DNA from: Agapanthus africanus
Taxonomy: Eukaryota; Streptophyta; Magnoliopsida; Asparagales; Amaryllidaceae
Direction of reading: 5' to 3'
Assembly: GCA_030015575.1 (NCBI GenBank)
Contig: CM057340.1
Location: forward strand, 754,733,632 to 754,797,631
DNA length: 64,000 nt
In this document: positions 33,892 to 45,900 of the stretch, piece after piece
Layout of the letters: each line of letters starts with the position of its first letter
How positions within the stretch are numbered: position 1 is the stretch's first letter
Notes under the pieces: generated by a model
Database searches by the model: none
Told to the model about the DNA's origin: nothing
What the model saw: the letters and a program-made list of their open reading frames with translations, nothing else
Position numbers and translations under genes: made by a program

Positions 33892-33968
33892 AGAAGGAGC
33901 TTGTAGCTCATTGGTAATACCTTGTACTGCTGAACCAAGCCACCAGAGTTCAAATCCCATGCCCCACA
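33892..33968 (+). other. tRNA-like segment (possible SINE head) in the LTR
   Basis: Box A-like TAGCTCATTGG (33904-33914) and box B-like AGTTCAAATCC (33947-33957), 32 bp apart, as in tRNA-derived RNA polymerase III promoters. A complete tRNA cloverleaf is not obvious. It could be the head of an old SINE or an LTR-specific motif. Confidence 0.35.
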
Positions 33969-34338
33969 TTATTTTTAGATTATTTTTCTTTTAAAATTCT
34001 TGGAAGCCCAACAGTCCACAGGCCATAACTCCCAAAAGTTGAACTGAACCCTAAAAAGTAAAAATACCAGAGCCTATGTCAGGAAACCCCCCACCCATCA
34101 GCACCTCGACTCGACCCGACTCGGGCCGGCACCGCCGGCCGGACTCGGCCGGACGGCCGAGTCGTCAAAATGAAAGTTGCGTCTTTTTGTCTTCTCAACT
34201 CCCATGTATACTCTAAATTAATGGATCGGTTCCCGAGAGTTTATTACACCCTATTTACTATAAATTTTAATGTTTTTTCTTTAATTTTTACAATTTTTTT
34301 AAATAAAAACCTTTCACCTACCCTATCCTAGCCTACCC

Positions 34339-34346
34339 TATAAATA
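34339..34346 (+). promoter_or_regulatory. TATA box of the Tekay-like LTR
   Basis: TATAAATA in CTACCCTATAAATAGACC, about 700 bp into the LTR, followed by a C/T-rich start region. Confidence 0.6.
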
Positions 34347-34848
34347 GACCCCCCTACCCTCTACCCTCTCATCCCAAAACACTAGGTTTACTCTCTCAAA
34401 ATTGTTACAAGAAGGGTGTACTTTGAAATCAAGTTCGCGGCGAAGCTCCGACGAAATTCCGGCGGGAATTCCGGCGACGTTTTTAGAAACAACCGGCGAC
34501 GAAGCAACGCCTCGGCAACTTATTTAGTTCCCCTATACTCTTTAGTATAGATCGAAACCCGTAAGTCCCATTCTATCTCCCTTTCTAATTCTCAAAAATA
34601 CGAAATTACGAAACCCGACGGAATCGGAACAAATCCGGTTTCCGATTCGGTTTTCTATAAAATTTCACTTCTAATCAATTCAAACATGTCTAAACATCTT
34701 TATCATGATTATTAAACTTGTAAAAATCAATTTGAATAAGTTTTCACACATGAAATGATAACCTTTTTAACTTACCGTATTTTTTCACTTTAATACCATC
34801 ATGTTTCAATTTCACATTTAACCCGTTAATATTGCTATACCTTAAAAT

Positions 34849-37068
34849 TGTTAGTTGTATGTATGCCATAGAGGCCAGTATTGTACAGATGATGTATATT
34901 ATATTGGATGTTTAGACATATATAGAGATGAATTTCTTGCTCGATATGATAGTATGCTAGCTGGTTACTCTTTATCTTAACATGTACACTAGTCTCTTTA
35001 AACTGTCTTATAGTTACATGTTGATAAAGCCCTTAGGATGTGTACTTGACTACCTGGACTATGATGCAGATCATACTAGTGGGGACATGGTAGTCCATAA
35101 GTACATCCTTCAAGGTCCCTAGTCGTGGGTGTATCGAGACAGGGCATCGATATACCAGTGTAGACTAGCGTATACGCTTCTCGACCCATGAGATGGGCGA
35201 TGGATGATCCCATATCCATTGGTGTTTGACATCAAAGATGGTGTACGGGTGCTCAGTGGAGACTGGGTACACTGGACGGACTCGCCGAGAACTCCCAGAT
35301 GGTATTATACCTCACGTCAGATGGCAGTTCTCAGGTGACACTTGTGCAGGTTAGTCTGTAGACCCGAGATCGTCATAGAGTCTTGTGTGATTCCCACTGT
35401 GCTTTGATCTCCACCTTACCACGTCCATGAGGGCGTGCAAAACGGTGGTCTTTGGGTACAGTCCCGAGTCACATGGAGGCAATGAGCGATAGGAGGGGTT
35501 TCGTCTCTCCCGGTATTGGGGGTTGATGTTGCGCTGTGCTCGATTGGCCGTAACAGAGAAGTCCCTGGCCAGGGCTGATCAGAGATTTGCTGGTAAGTGT
35601 TACCAGTAGTTTCTCGACCCGTTATGAGCCTCACATCGGCACGACTTATCGGTTATTAGGGTCTGACGTTTACCACCCCTAAACTTGATATGCGACATAT
35701 CAGACGAACAGACCGGACTGTACGGTAAGTGTTACTGGTTGGATTCACAGGAGTGTGAGCGGGCTAGCTCGTCGATCTTCTGATCGCTCAATACCCGGAT
35801 GGCCGTTACGTTTAGCAGACCGCTTGCGGCTTGTGGGTGCTTGATATGATCATCATCTGCTACCGGCGTATTGACGAGTCTTTAGAGTCCTACACAGAGG
35901 TTTCCTAGCTCAAGCGAAACGAAATAGGAGCGCATATGAGATATGTGCAGGACCGAGAATAATGCGTGTATGTGATACCGTATTTCATTCTCACGATGGA
36001 TGTATCGATTGGTTATATTCGATATGACCTAGTTATCGAATCATTGATTCGATAAGCCGATACATAGGATACTAGTCGGTTATATGCGATATGACCGGAT
36101 CGTTAAGTCAAGTGTTGATTTAATGATTTAATGTATAATTATATATTTGATATATTACTTTGCATTAACTAGTATTGGTTCACTTTAAATGGATATTCTC
36201 ACTTGATGTGCAAATTGTATATGTGATATACTTTTGTGCACATGTTTGTATCATGTTTGATGATGCATGCTCATTTGATTAAGTGTATAGAATTAAACTT
36301 AGGTTAAGAAAGTGATTAGGGTTTTTATTTATCCATTCTTTTATTTATTCATTTTTGGAAAAAGAATGGGATAAGAATACAAAATGGTTGCTTTCATTCT
36401 TGAACATTGTTGAAGCTTCATGAAGCTTTGACTTTGTGACCATTTTGTCTTCACACTAAACCCTAACCATTCTTCTAACCTTAGTTAATTCTCTACACTT
36501 AACTATGGTTCACATTATGATAAGTATTGATTTATTTTTTATTTTATCTCAACACTTATCATATTCTTTCTTCTTCTTCATCTTCATCTTCAAGAAAAAA
36601 GCTTGATGCCATCAATGGCAACTTGAGCTAAAGTGAGAGAAATCCAATTCTAAAGTGAACCCACCTCCTATTTCTTCACCCTCTACCTCTTGCCAAGTTG
36701 TTTTGGGTGTTTTCTTCACAAGTTTCACAACTTTGTGAAGTTAGAGCTTGAACTTGTGATGCCTCGACGTAGATCATCTTCGGCACGAAGCCGACGACCT
36801 AGTCCGCCCAAATCTCCGATGAAGCCGACGTATGAGTTCGGGATTCGAGATGGACAGCGAGAGGATGCCTACATGGAGCTAAGGAAGTGGATAACCGGAT
36901 CTACAAAGGTTTTAGCTCTCTTCTTTTAGTTAAGTTGTTAACTAGTTTACCGTTTCGCCTAAACTTCTAGTCAACGATCCGTATTAGGGTTTCGCGGCAC
37001 TCATAAATTTTGAAATAGGCATGGTTGATGCCTTGTGAGACCTCTTGAGAGTGCCTAGGAACCCTACA
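34849..37068 (+). mobile_element. Solo LTR, Copia-like family (Angela-like), in the Tekay-like LTR
   Basis: 2220 bp with TG...CA ends (TGTTAGTTG ... CCCTACA) and a perfect duplication AAAAT at 34844-34848 and 37069-37073. The start resembles TGTTGG..ATGCCCTAGAGGC of Angela-type Copia LTRs from memory. It is an LTR without internal region, the usual product of LTR-LTR recombination. Close relatives: 44615-46830 (minus) and 57197-59247. Confidence 0.8.
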
Positions 37069-38894
37069 AAAATAGATCACGAGGTAATGACCTACCTTCT
37101 CACACACACATATGCAACCATAATACGCTACCTTGAAAACTCCTAATACGATAAAACAAGATTTTACATTAAAATACCATTTCCTTAATAAAACCTTTTA
37201 TAAAAGTTTAGGTTTGATACATTTTTTTAAACAATATCTTTAATAGGAAAAATACGATAAGTTATGGACATCGATCGTTTATCTAAACCTGACTTTGTGG
37301 TGTCTAGGCAAGTGTGTCTAAGGCAAGTGGTTACTTAATTAGGGCCACTACTTGTAGTGGAGAGCCTCCCACTTACCTGGCACTTACCTGCCCGCAATTG
37401 GCGGTGAAGAGGCGATTTGAGGCTTCTAACGACTTGTCGTTTAGACCATTTAGAAATATGCTAGTTGACTTAGGAAACCCTAGAATCTAAAATACGGAAA
37501 ATTACACTTTTCAAATAAATACCTTTTACTATATAAAACCGTTTTCTAAAGGATTAGTATTTTACAATCTTTGCAAAGCGCCGCTACAACCCATCTTTGG
37601 GGAACCCATTCGGAATCGTGCGGTTTATCGCGCACCCTCGGGCTAGTAGTGCGAGATTCAGACCTCCGCAAGGAGCATTCGGTCTCGAAAGGTTTAAAAT
37701 ACGACATCTTAAGAAAATGAGATTTTTTGGAATATAAAATATTTATTAAAAATTATTTTTGTATAAACATATGTATATTTATCATTTAAATATCTATTTT
37801 ACTATAATATAAATTTTTCACTTTTTCCTAAAAATCACAATAATAAATTTTACACTAAAATACCACGAACTTCAAATAAATCAATATTACAGATAAATAC
37901 CTATAACTAGGATATTTTCACTAGAAATATCACAACATAAGCACCCTCATTACAAATCTAAAGACGAACAATAAATACTTGAGGTGTATTTTGAAAAGTA
38001 TATAAAAGTATTTTTTACATAAAATCCCCTCAAGTTTTATAAATTACCCTAAGGACCTTAGCAATTATAAGACTTCGATTCACATTTCTGATTGTCTGAC
38101 TCGGGTTTGAGTCTGATTAATCTGACTTGAATATAATTCAAGTCAATTTATAATCTACAAGTTTCCACTTCAATATGAACTCATAAATTCATGAATCCAA
38201 CTATACAATCTATACAATTTGACTGAACCGAACCATGGATATACCTATTCCTTTTACATGATTCTCAGTTATTCCATTTACATGACTCTATGGTTACAAC
38301 CGCTTACTGATATCATGGTTTCGGTCAGTCAATCAATCTTACAACCAATACAAACAAGACATCGCGGGGTTTAAGGGGTAAACTGGTACGGAATATGTTA
38401 AAGGTGGCACGAGGTGGTCACTTAAGACGTAATTACATCCATGCCGTTGTTCCGTGGTATTATCGACGTAGCCTTATACTACAAGTTACCAAGGTCCCCA
38501 GTGTAAGTAGGACTCCCCTCGTATACACTGGCATTTTCTGTACCAGGCTACAAACAACAACGTTAATACAATCTTACAATATTATAATACAACATTAAAA
38601 GCTACTCTCTCTCTCTCTTACTCTCTGTCTATTTCTTCCTTATCTTTGGGACTTACCGAGCGATCTGTTCGCTGACGACATTTTATTTCTTTCTTCTTTG
38701 AATGTCGTCAGGTGATTTGGACCCGGCAGAGATCGAGCCATCTGCAGAAGACTTGGAGCAGTTTGCCGAAAATCCAGCACTTTAGTTTCATTGTACACTT
38801 TTCTTTTCAGTACTTTTCATTTCCTGTTATGCCACTGTTTAGGCATCTTTTATTTCAGTTGTATTTCCTTTTCATGTATTGTACAAAGAATGTT

Positions 38895-38900
38895 AATAAA
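38895..38900 (+). terminator. Polyadenylation signal in the Tekay-like LTR
   Basis: AATAAA within TTAATAAATAAAAG, about 140 bp before the LTR end. Confidence 0.5.
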
Positions 38901-39039
38901 TAAAAGTTGTTGTTCTCTTTTATTTCTTGTCTCTTGTGTATTTATTGCTTAGATACGCTTAGCGTATGTACTTCTGAGTATATACGTAGCGGACCTCGTC
39001 GCGTCCCCTTTGCCGTACACTGGGAAGCGGGGCGTGACA

Positions 39040-39545
39040 ACCATATTGTCAGCTGCAATCATGGCAAATCGGACAAGCGCAACAACCGGAAGAATAACAA
39101 TTTTGGGGGACCGATTTTGCGCAACAACCATCTTAGGGTCAGGTTTTGCACAACAGCCGTCTTGGGGGTCAGGTTTTGCGCAATAACAGCAATCTTGGGG
39201 GTCAGGATTTGCGCAGCCATGGGGCCCAGGTTTTGTGCAACAGCAGCCGCATGAAACCGGGACAGGTTCTTCGCAACAACTGTCCAGTTGGGATACGGAT
39301 CTTTCGTCCTACATACAGTTGTTGGGAGGCAGTACATATCCGACACCTGTCCCACATTCAGGATTTTCGGAACAACAGCCTGTCTAAGACGCTGCTGAAG
39401 ACGAAGCTGAAGCCGAAGCAAAAGAGCAGACGCTGCCGCCGCCCCCATATACCTAAGAAACGGGAGGGTCCTCCAGTCATCCCAAGAGGCATAGGCTTAT
39501 GTCAAGCCTACTCAGATTGGGAAAGGGAAAGGGAAAGGGAAAGCG
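39040..39545 (+). pseudogene. Decayed coding sequence with GSGFAQ repeats, unknown protein
   Basis: Starts right after the LTR. Plus-strand frames show three or four Gly-Ser-Gly-Phe-Ala-Gln repeats with Trp, then a Ser/Pro/Gln-rich part (WDTDLSSYIQLLGGS, PHSGFSEQQPV), then, in another frame, an acidic Glu/Ala run and a Gly-Lys run from a GGGAAA repeat. A stop interrupts the repeat part and the frame changes near 39390, so it is not a working gene. I do not recognise the protein; an N-terminal part of a transposon-encoded or domesticated protein is possible. Confidence 0.35.
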
Positions 39546-39727
39546 ATAGTTATATAATTTTACAAACAGATACGATTTTTTGTATTATAAATTTAACGGA
39601 TTCATTTTGTTATTAGAGTGTATATCAGATTCATATTTAAACAACAATAATATTATACAATTTTTATTATTTTATTGGATATTTAATTAATTTCGAATTA
39701 AATTGTTTTATATTTTTAATTTTTTTT

Positions 39728-39895
39728 AATTAATGGGGCGGATTCTGAGAATCCTCCCTCTCCTTTATATAGGAGAGCGCGGGTTCTCAACCCGCCCTCT
39801 TCATGTTATGGGAGAGGGCGGCCCTCTCCTATAATGTGTAGGGGACGGGTTTTTAGAACCCGCCCTCTAAACTCGGAGGGGTGGGCTCCCCACCA
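39728..39895. repeat. GC-rich fold-back segment, possible CACTA subterminal repeat
   Basis: Chained palindromes in otherwise AT-rich DNA: GGATTCTGAGAATCC (39740-39754), GCGGGTT-ctc-AACCCGC (39779-39795), GGAGAGGGC-g-GCCCTCTCC (39811-39829), and GGGTTTTTAGAACCC. Chains of GCGGGTT/AACCCGC hairpins occur in subterminal regions of plant CACTA elements, but no CACTA terminus is seen, so the origin is open. Confidence 0.4.
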
Positions 39896-40596
39896 AACTG
39901 TCCTATTTCTATAAATTAAAAATAAATCGTTTTATTTTAATAATTTTAATTTAAAAATACTCTATTTCAAAAGAAACCCGAAAATGATCGTAGGACCAAA
40001 AATATAAAGCTAGACATGTTAAAGTAAAATAAGCTACCAAAGATTTGTCAAAAGTTCTTTTTAACATCCCATCAAAAGATCTATAGCTGAACGAAAGGCA
40101 TGATATTTTTTTTTTTTTTTGCGCTGGACATTATCAAAATAACACATGTCATAGACGGAATTTCTTTTCTAAAAATTATCAAAAAAATCATTCAGACGTA
40201 GATCTACATCAAAAGTTTTATGTTTTGATGTTGATTAGAAAAAAGACTTCTAATTTGGATTCGTGGTGAAAATCATAGAAAAGCGTTATAGAGATATTTT
40301 ATTAAATACTAGTCTAACAAAAACGTTTTCGTAGAGAATATTAAACTTCAAATTTGGCTACCTAGTACTGTTCAAATAAGAATTAGAAATTAATCAAAAG
40401 TATAAAATACTTCAAGAAAGACCATATCAATTATGTGCAACTTCAATATAATACTTCATAAAATGAATTAAATCAAACCTAAATTAAGAAGGCATTCCAA
40501 TTGCTCCATACTTTAATTCCTTACATAATTTTATATTGTATATATATTGTACAATTAAACAAAACAACTTAACATATATCAAATTTAGAAATTGCT
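39896..40596. other. AT-rich intergenic DNA downstream of the DUF1645 gene
   Basis: No gene seen. A T15 run lies at about 40110. The minus-strand AATAAA at 40298-40303, about 295 bp after the DUF1645 stop, is a possible polyadenylation signal but is rather far. Confidence 0.5.
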
Positions 40597-41505
40597 TCAA
40601 GATTGCCTATGATAGTAGCCATCCTGTAAACCCTTGGCAATGCTGTGAACAGCAGGGTTAAACCGAAGGCACCCGAAAATCCCCTGCCGGTTGAACGGCA
40701 GCGCTGTCTTCTTCTTCATCTCCTCCGACGCCTCTCTGTTCTTAATGTAATGCATCTGATGCGCCGAAACATTCAATCGCCTCTTCGAAGATCCGCTTCC
40801 ATCACTCGACCTGAAACTCGAGTTCTTCGAATCCGCGTCGCTTCCCTTCTTACTCTTGACGGAAAACGAATCCGAAGACGGGGCGGCTGTAAACTTACAT
40901 AGTGGGTCCTTGCTCTTGTTCCCGGTAACGCGCCCTTCTGACGCACTACGGAACAAGAGCAAGTCTCGCAATCTCCACTTCCAGCTCCCGGAAGTGGAAT
41001 TCAGGCATTCGGAAGCGATGGTGGCGGCAGCAGCAACAGTGGTGGATGTTACCGATTCATGAAAGCCGCTTCGCATGGGAGAGAGAGACCTCGATCCCTT
41101 CCTGCTCTTAGCAGAAGCGATCACAGGCCGACCTCTCTCCACAGCAGTGGTGGATGTGAGATCATGCTGCAGCTGTGGTGGAGGCTTCAGAGGACGAATC
41201 TTTCCTTTTTCAAAGAGCTCATCAGCGGCAGTTAGATCCGGCGGCGTACCGCCTTTCTCTAACCGCCCGCTGAAATCGAAGGCAAAGTCATGATCTAAAA
41301 TACTGTCGTTGTCGTTACCGTCGCCGCCGGCGTCATCAGCGGCCAAGATAGCCGCGATACGAGTAGGGCTCGCCGGAGCGCTAGTGTAGTGATAGCAGCA
41401 GTCGAACGGATCGTTGGATCGCTTCGGGCTCGACGGAGCACTCACATAAGGAGTAGAGTTGGAGCTTTCAAAATGAAAGTCATTTAGAGGCACCACCACC
41501 TCCAT
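40597..41505 (-). CDS. DUF1645 family protein, single exon, intact
   Basis: 302 codons from ATG to stop in one exon, without breaks. Family features in order: SAPSSPKR and SAPASPTR Ser-Pro motifs (about residues 22-50), FAFDFSGRL (73-82), ELFEKGKIRPLKPPPQL (95-112), a basic Ser-Pro stretch KGSRSLSPMR, WKWRLRDLLLFRSASEGR (174-191), a Ser-rich basic linker, and the conserved end GIFGCLRFNPAVHSIAKG (275-292). These define the plant DUF1645 family (PF07816). The molecular role is unknown; the rice member OsSGL affects grain length and drought tolerance. No signal peptide or membrane segment; the Lys/Arg-rich regions suggest a nuclear or cytosolic protein. The only convincing host gene here, with a retroelement LTR 253 bp upstream. 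Confidence 0.93.
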   Translation of the reverse strand: MEVVVPLNDFHFESSNSTPYVSAPSSPKRSNDPFDCCYHYTSAPASPTRIAAILAADDAGGDGNDNDSILDHDFAFDFSGRLEKGGTPPDLTAADELFEKGKIRPLKPPPQLQHDLTSTTAVERGRPVIASAKSRKGSRSLSPMRSGFHESVTSTTVAAAATIASECLNSTSGSWKWRLRDLLLFRSASEGRVTGNKSKDPLCKFTAAPSSDSFSVKSKKGSDADSKNSSFRSSDGSGSSKRRLNVSAHQMHYIKNREASEEMKKKTALPFNRQGIFGCLRFNPAVHSIAKGLQDGYYHRQS

Positions 41506-41762
41506 CTCTCTCTAGTAATTCTCTTTCGTTTTAATTGGATGAGTGAAAGTTTTGTAAAGTTTTATAGGAGGATATATACAATTGTAGGAAAGTGAGAGGA
41601 AATGAGGAGATATATAATTGACTAGCAAGGGGAGAAGAAAGCAAATAGAGAGAAAAATATATAAGTGTTTGAAGTTAAAGACGAGATTGGAATTAATATA
41701 GCCGCCTAATAATATTTTAAATGAATGCCGGTTCTGTTTACTATGAAATGTTTGTTTTCATG
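41506..41762 (-). promoter_or_regulatory. Remaining proximal promoter of the DUF1645 gene
   Basis: Only about 250 bp separate the start codon from the LTR at 41763. Minus-strand TATATA at about 41573-41578 (some 70 bp upstream of the ATG) and TTATATAT at about 41657-41664 are TATA candidates. Positions 41758-41762 (TCATG) are the left target duplication of the inserted element. Confidence 0.4.
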
Positions 41763-42496
41763 TGATGGAGGTCCTTTTCATGTTTCCGTCAGATGTTGTC
41801 TTCCGTTGATCTACCGGTGGATTTTGGTGGTGATCTTCTGTTACGTGTGGGTCTCAATGGATTTCGGTGAGATTGGTGATATGAAGAGTTTAGCACCGAG
41901 TACCTGCAAAGAAGTCTCGGGATGGTTTGGCATCACCGAATACCCTCCGACGATCAAGTTAGTGCTAGATCCTGGCAGAGTAACGGCTCAGAGGAATAAA
42001 AAATGGCTTACGTGACACCTCTGTGATGGGGGTTTATGTAGCGGTGATGGCACGCAGCAGCAGGCGCGAGAATCTCGCCAGCAGTTACGCTCCCGACGTC
42101 ACGCCCGCGTAGAGAGCGGATCGCCCATTAATGGGGATCGCGGAGGCGCGAAACGTGGGATGTTGCTGGCGGAGGATCCGCGCATGGCGAGATTCGCGGA
42201 GCGGCGGTTGCGCCTGTGAGCGGTGGATCTGGTCAGAGGGACCAAGGAAGGCGGCCTCGGTTAGGGAGCTCGGAGATGAGCAAGAGCGTCGAGGAGTCCT
42301 GGCCCGGTGGCAGCTCGGGACGAGCTGGGGGTCGAGGAGGCCAACTTGCAGAGGGCCCCGAGGAGGGCCAGCTTGTGCTTGTGGGTCGGGTACAGGGGTT
42401 GCCTGGTCAACCCCTGTCGCCCTTCCTTCTGAGTTTTGGGACACATCATCTACCACATGTACAGATCTTGGAGACCGCCAATATTGAGCATCATCA
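41763..42496 (-). repeat. 3' LTR of the pol-less element
   Basis: 734 bp, starts TGATGGAGGTCC on the plus strand and ends GAGCATCATCA. It faces the DUF1645 gene and is transcribed in the same direction as it. Confidence 0.88.
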
Positions 42497-42510
42497 TTCG
42501 GCCCCACTCT
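42497..42510 (-). other. Polypurine tract candidate of the pol-less element
   Basis: Minus strand AAGAGTGGGGCCGAA beside the LTR start; position fits, purine run moderate. Confidence 0.5.
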
Positions 42511-42991
42511 TGTCCCGACCAGCTAGCGGGTCGGGTCAGGAGTGGACTGCTAAGCCTCCCGAGATGAGCTCCTTCCTGAGGCTTTGTCGGGACGGGTCCT
42601 CGGGCTGTCAGTTGTCTTTCTGCTAGTGAATCGGGACGAGATCTTCGCATTTAAGAAAGGTGCACCGGTTCGTGCACTCTGCCACTGAAGCGACGGTCCA
42701 CGCGTCAAGCGTCGATTGGCCGACGCGACGTATGCAGGCCTGCCGCGTCTGATGGGACGCGGTCCAGTGCAGCTTAACACGTGGAGCGATCGGAGCCGCT
42801 GGACGCGAGGAGTCGTTTCGGCGGGAGATAACGGGCGTCGTTGGATGAGACCGCTTGCAGCAATAAACAGGGGTGGGGCCCGTCTTTGGGTCCCTACTCC
42901 TTCATATTTCCCTCTTCCAAGGCCTGGTTGTTCGGCGCTCGTCTTCTTTCTCCCACTTTTGACTCCCGAAGGTTCCCTTCTTCAAGATTAG

Positions 42992-45900
42992 ATGTCTTCC
43001 TTTATAGAGTCAATAGATGTTGTAGAAGTAGGTTCTATGGACCCTTTAATTGTATCCGAGTCCCCCCGGGGAGCAGGGGTCAGATCCTCTCCCCGGGATC
43101 GTGCGGCGGGTGCAGCCCCTGGGGAGGTAGTGGCAGATGCGGCCCCCGGCTCCTCGTGTTGGGTGAGGCATGAGGACGAGCTCGCCAATGCTCGGGCTCG
43201 CTTCCACATTCTCTCGTGTTACACGCTCCGACTGGCCAAGGAGGGAGAGAGGGCGGATCAAGTACGGGGCAGGAAAATCGCCCTGTATTTGGAAGCTTTT
43301 TGGGGCGGAATGCGCCTGCCCTTCTCTCCCGAGGTCATCGCCGCGCTGAATTTTTTTGGTATGGCCCCAGGCCAGTTAGTGCCGAACACGTGGAGGATCC
43401 TTCTCGGGTTCTTGATCCGCCTAAAGTTACAGGCGGTCCCCTTCAGCCTCTCCCTTCTCGATTCTTCTCTCGTCTTTAAAAGTCACCCTGGTGGTCGAGC
43501 GGGCGACCCGAGATGGGTCTATCTCTCTTTCAGAAAGCGGCCGGGGGGCGCTGCCGGGACCGGGGTCGTGGCCTTACCCTCTTCTATTCATGATTGGAAG
43601 AAAAAAAATTTCTTCGTTTCCCCTCCCGAGGGCGAGGACTGGCCCGTGCCTACCAAGTGGTCGAGGGAAAAATGTTTGCTTGGGAACCAGTCCGATGACC
43701 CCGCTGCAGTGAGAGTGGCGTCATGGGAGCCCATCCCCCGACCCGACGTACTACTGTCTGAGAGGGTCCTGAGCTGGGCCGGGCTCAGCCCCGTTGAGTT
43801 CGTCGGTAAGTTAGGCTAACTTTTGGCTTGTGTTTTGCTCGTGTTGCTGACTTGTTGGGTATTTGCTTTGTGCAGGATCCATGGACTTCGACTTGCTTAA
43901 ATCCTCCATGCGCCAGCCGAGGAAGGTTACGAAGGCTGGGGGCGCCAGCTCTTCTCGCGCAAAACCCGCCCCGGCTCTTACTGCTCCGGTGGTGGCGTCT
44001 CGTGAGCGTTCGGGGGCGGATCCCCCCCGGGTCCTAGCAGAGTGTCGGGCCGGAAGCGGGCCCTGGTTCTGGAGGACCCGGACTCGAAGGAGGAGATCGG
44101 CTCTCCCTCGGAGCCGCTCAAGAGGAGCTCCCAGAGATCTTCCCGGGGCCGGTCCTCGCCGATCGTGGTGGAGGAAGGGGGCCTCCAGTTCGTGGTGCCA
44201 TCGGGGATGTCCGTTGCGGATAGCCTCCTGCATGAGATAGAGGCCTCGGCCGGGGGTAGAGTTCCCGGGGGAACCTTCAGGGCTCAGCTGGCGTCCATCA
44301 CCCAAGAGTCCGTGCAGGTAAGTGCTTGGTTCATTATGAGATTCGGTGCCTCTTTCGTGTTTCTGATCTCTTTCGTATCTCCCAGGTTCTCCAGCACGTG
44401 GCCCTTGCCTTGCGTATGGAAGCCGAGATGGTAGCCCCGGTGCTGGAGGCTGCGGGCCGGCTCGTCTCGTTGGAAGAGAGCTCCAGGCAGGAGCTGGAGG
44501 CGGTGACGGCGAGGGTTGCCGCCTTGGAAGGCGAGGTGGAGGCCGGGAAACGGGAGGTAGCCCGGCACTGCGAGGCTACCGTGATTGCCGAGGTCAAGCT
44601 CGAGGATGCCCAGGTGTAGGGTTCCTAGGCACTCTCAAGAGGTCTCACAAGGCATCGAACATGCCAATTTCAAAAAATATGGTGCCGAGAAACCCTAGTG
44701 TACGGATCGTTGGCTAGAAATCTAGGCGAAAAACAATCTAGTTAACAACTTAACTAATGGGATATCGGAAATACAACCTTTGTAGATCCGGTGCTCCACC
44801 TCCATAGCTCCGCAACGAAGTCGTCTCCGCTGTCCAAAAGGAATCCGGGCTCTAGAGTCGGCTTCGTCGGAGAAAAAGCGAGCTAGGTCGTCGATGTCCA
44901 TGCCGAAGATGATCTACGTCGAGGCATCGCTAAATCAAGCTCCACCTTCACCAAGCCCTAAAAACTTGTGAAGGAAACACACTCTACTACTTGGCAAGAG
45001 GTAGAGGATGAAGAAATAGGAAGTGGGTAGACTTTAGAATTGGATTTCTCACTCTTTATCATCAATCACCATTGATGACCTTGCTTTCTTCACTTGAAGA
45101 AAAATGAGGAAGAAGAAGATAATAGTTATGATAAGTTAAAAAAAAATGAAATGAATAATCAAACCTTATCATAACAAGACCATGGTTAATTGTAGAGAGT
45201 TAACTCAAGTTAGATGAATGGTTAGGGTTTGTATAAGAAGACAATTGCTATGGTCAAAGTTCATGAAGCTTCAAAGAATACAAACAAAATAGCAACCATT
45301 TTCTCATTTCCTTTTTCCTTTTTCCAAAAAGAAAAAGATTAATAAATAAATAAGGAAATCAAAACCCTAATTATCCACTTAAAACATGGTTTAATTCTTT
45401 ACATTTAACCAAAATGCATGTATCATCAAACATGATACAATCTAGTGCACAAAAATCATATCGCATATGTAATGCGCACATCCGAGTGAGAAAATCCATT
45501 ATAAAGTGAACCGATACTAGTTGATGCAAAGTAATATATCAAATATATAATTATGCATTAAATCATTAAATCAACACTTGATTTAACGATCCGGTCATAT
45601 CGCATATAACCGGCTAGTATCATTAGTAACAACTTATCGAATCAACACTTGATCCGATAACCCGGCTATATCATATATAACCGATCAATGTCACATCGCG
45701 AGAATCGAATACAGTATCACATACTCGTATTATTCTCGGTCCCGCACATATCTCATATGCGTTCCTATTTCGTTTCGCTTGAGCCAGGAAACCTCTGTGT
45801 AGGACTCTAAAGACTCGTCAATACGCCGGCAGCAGGTGATGATCATATCAAGCACCCACAAGCCGCAAGCGGTCTGCTAAACGTAACGGCCACCCGGGTA

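Larger units (their letters stand above)
33643..39039 (+). repeat. 3' LTR of the Tekay-like element, carrying a solo LTR
   Basis: Starts TGTAAGAACCC right after a chromovirus-type purine tract and ends GGGAAGCGGGGCGTGACA, the same end as the nested Tekay LTRs. Without the solo LTR at 34849-37068 and its duplication it is about 3.17 kb, matching Tekay LTR length. A TATA box (34339-34346) and AATAAA (38895-38900) are in place. The partner LTR is outside the window. Confidence 0.8.

Noticed and set aside
35416-35634. Short minus-strand ORF within the solo LTR, with similar ones at 46163-46560 and 57768-58325
   Set aside because: LTR sequence without conserved reading frame between the three copies.
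42085-42780. Several ORFs of 60-140 codons on both strands across the 3' LTR of the pol-less element, similar at 51742-52126
   Set aside because: GC-rich LTR sequence; the repeat between the two places is due to LTR duplication and no domain is present.
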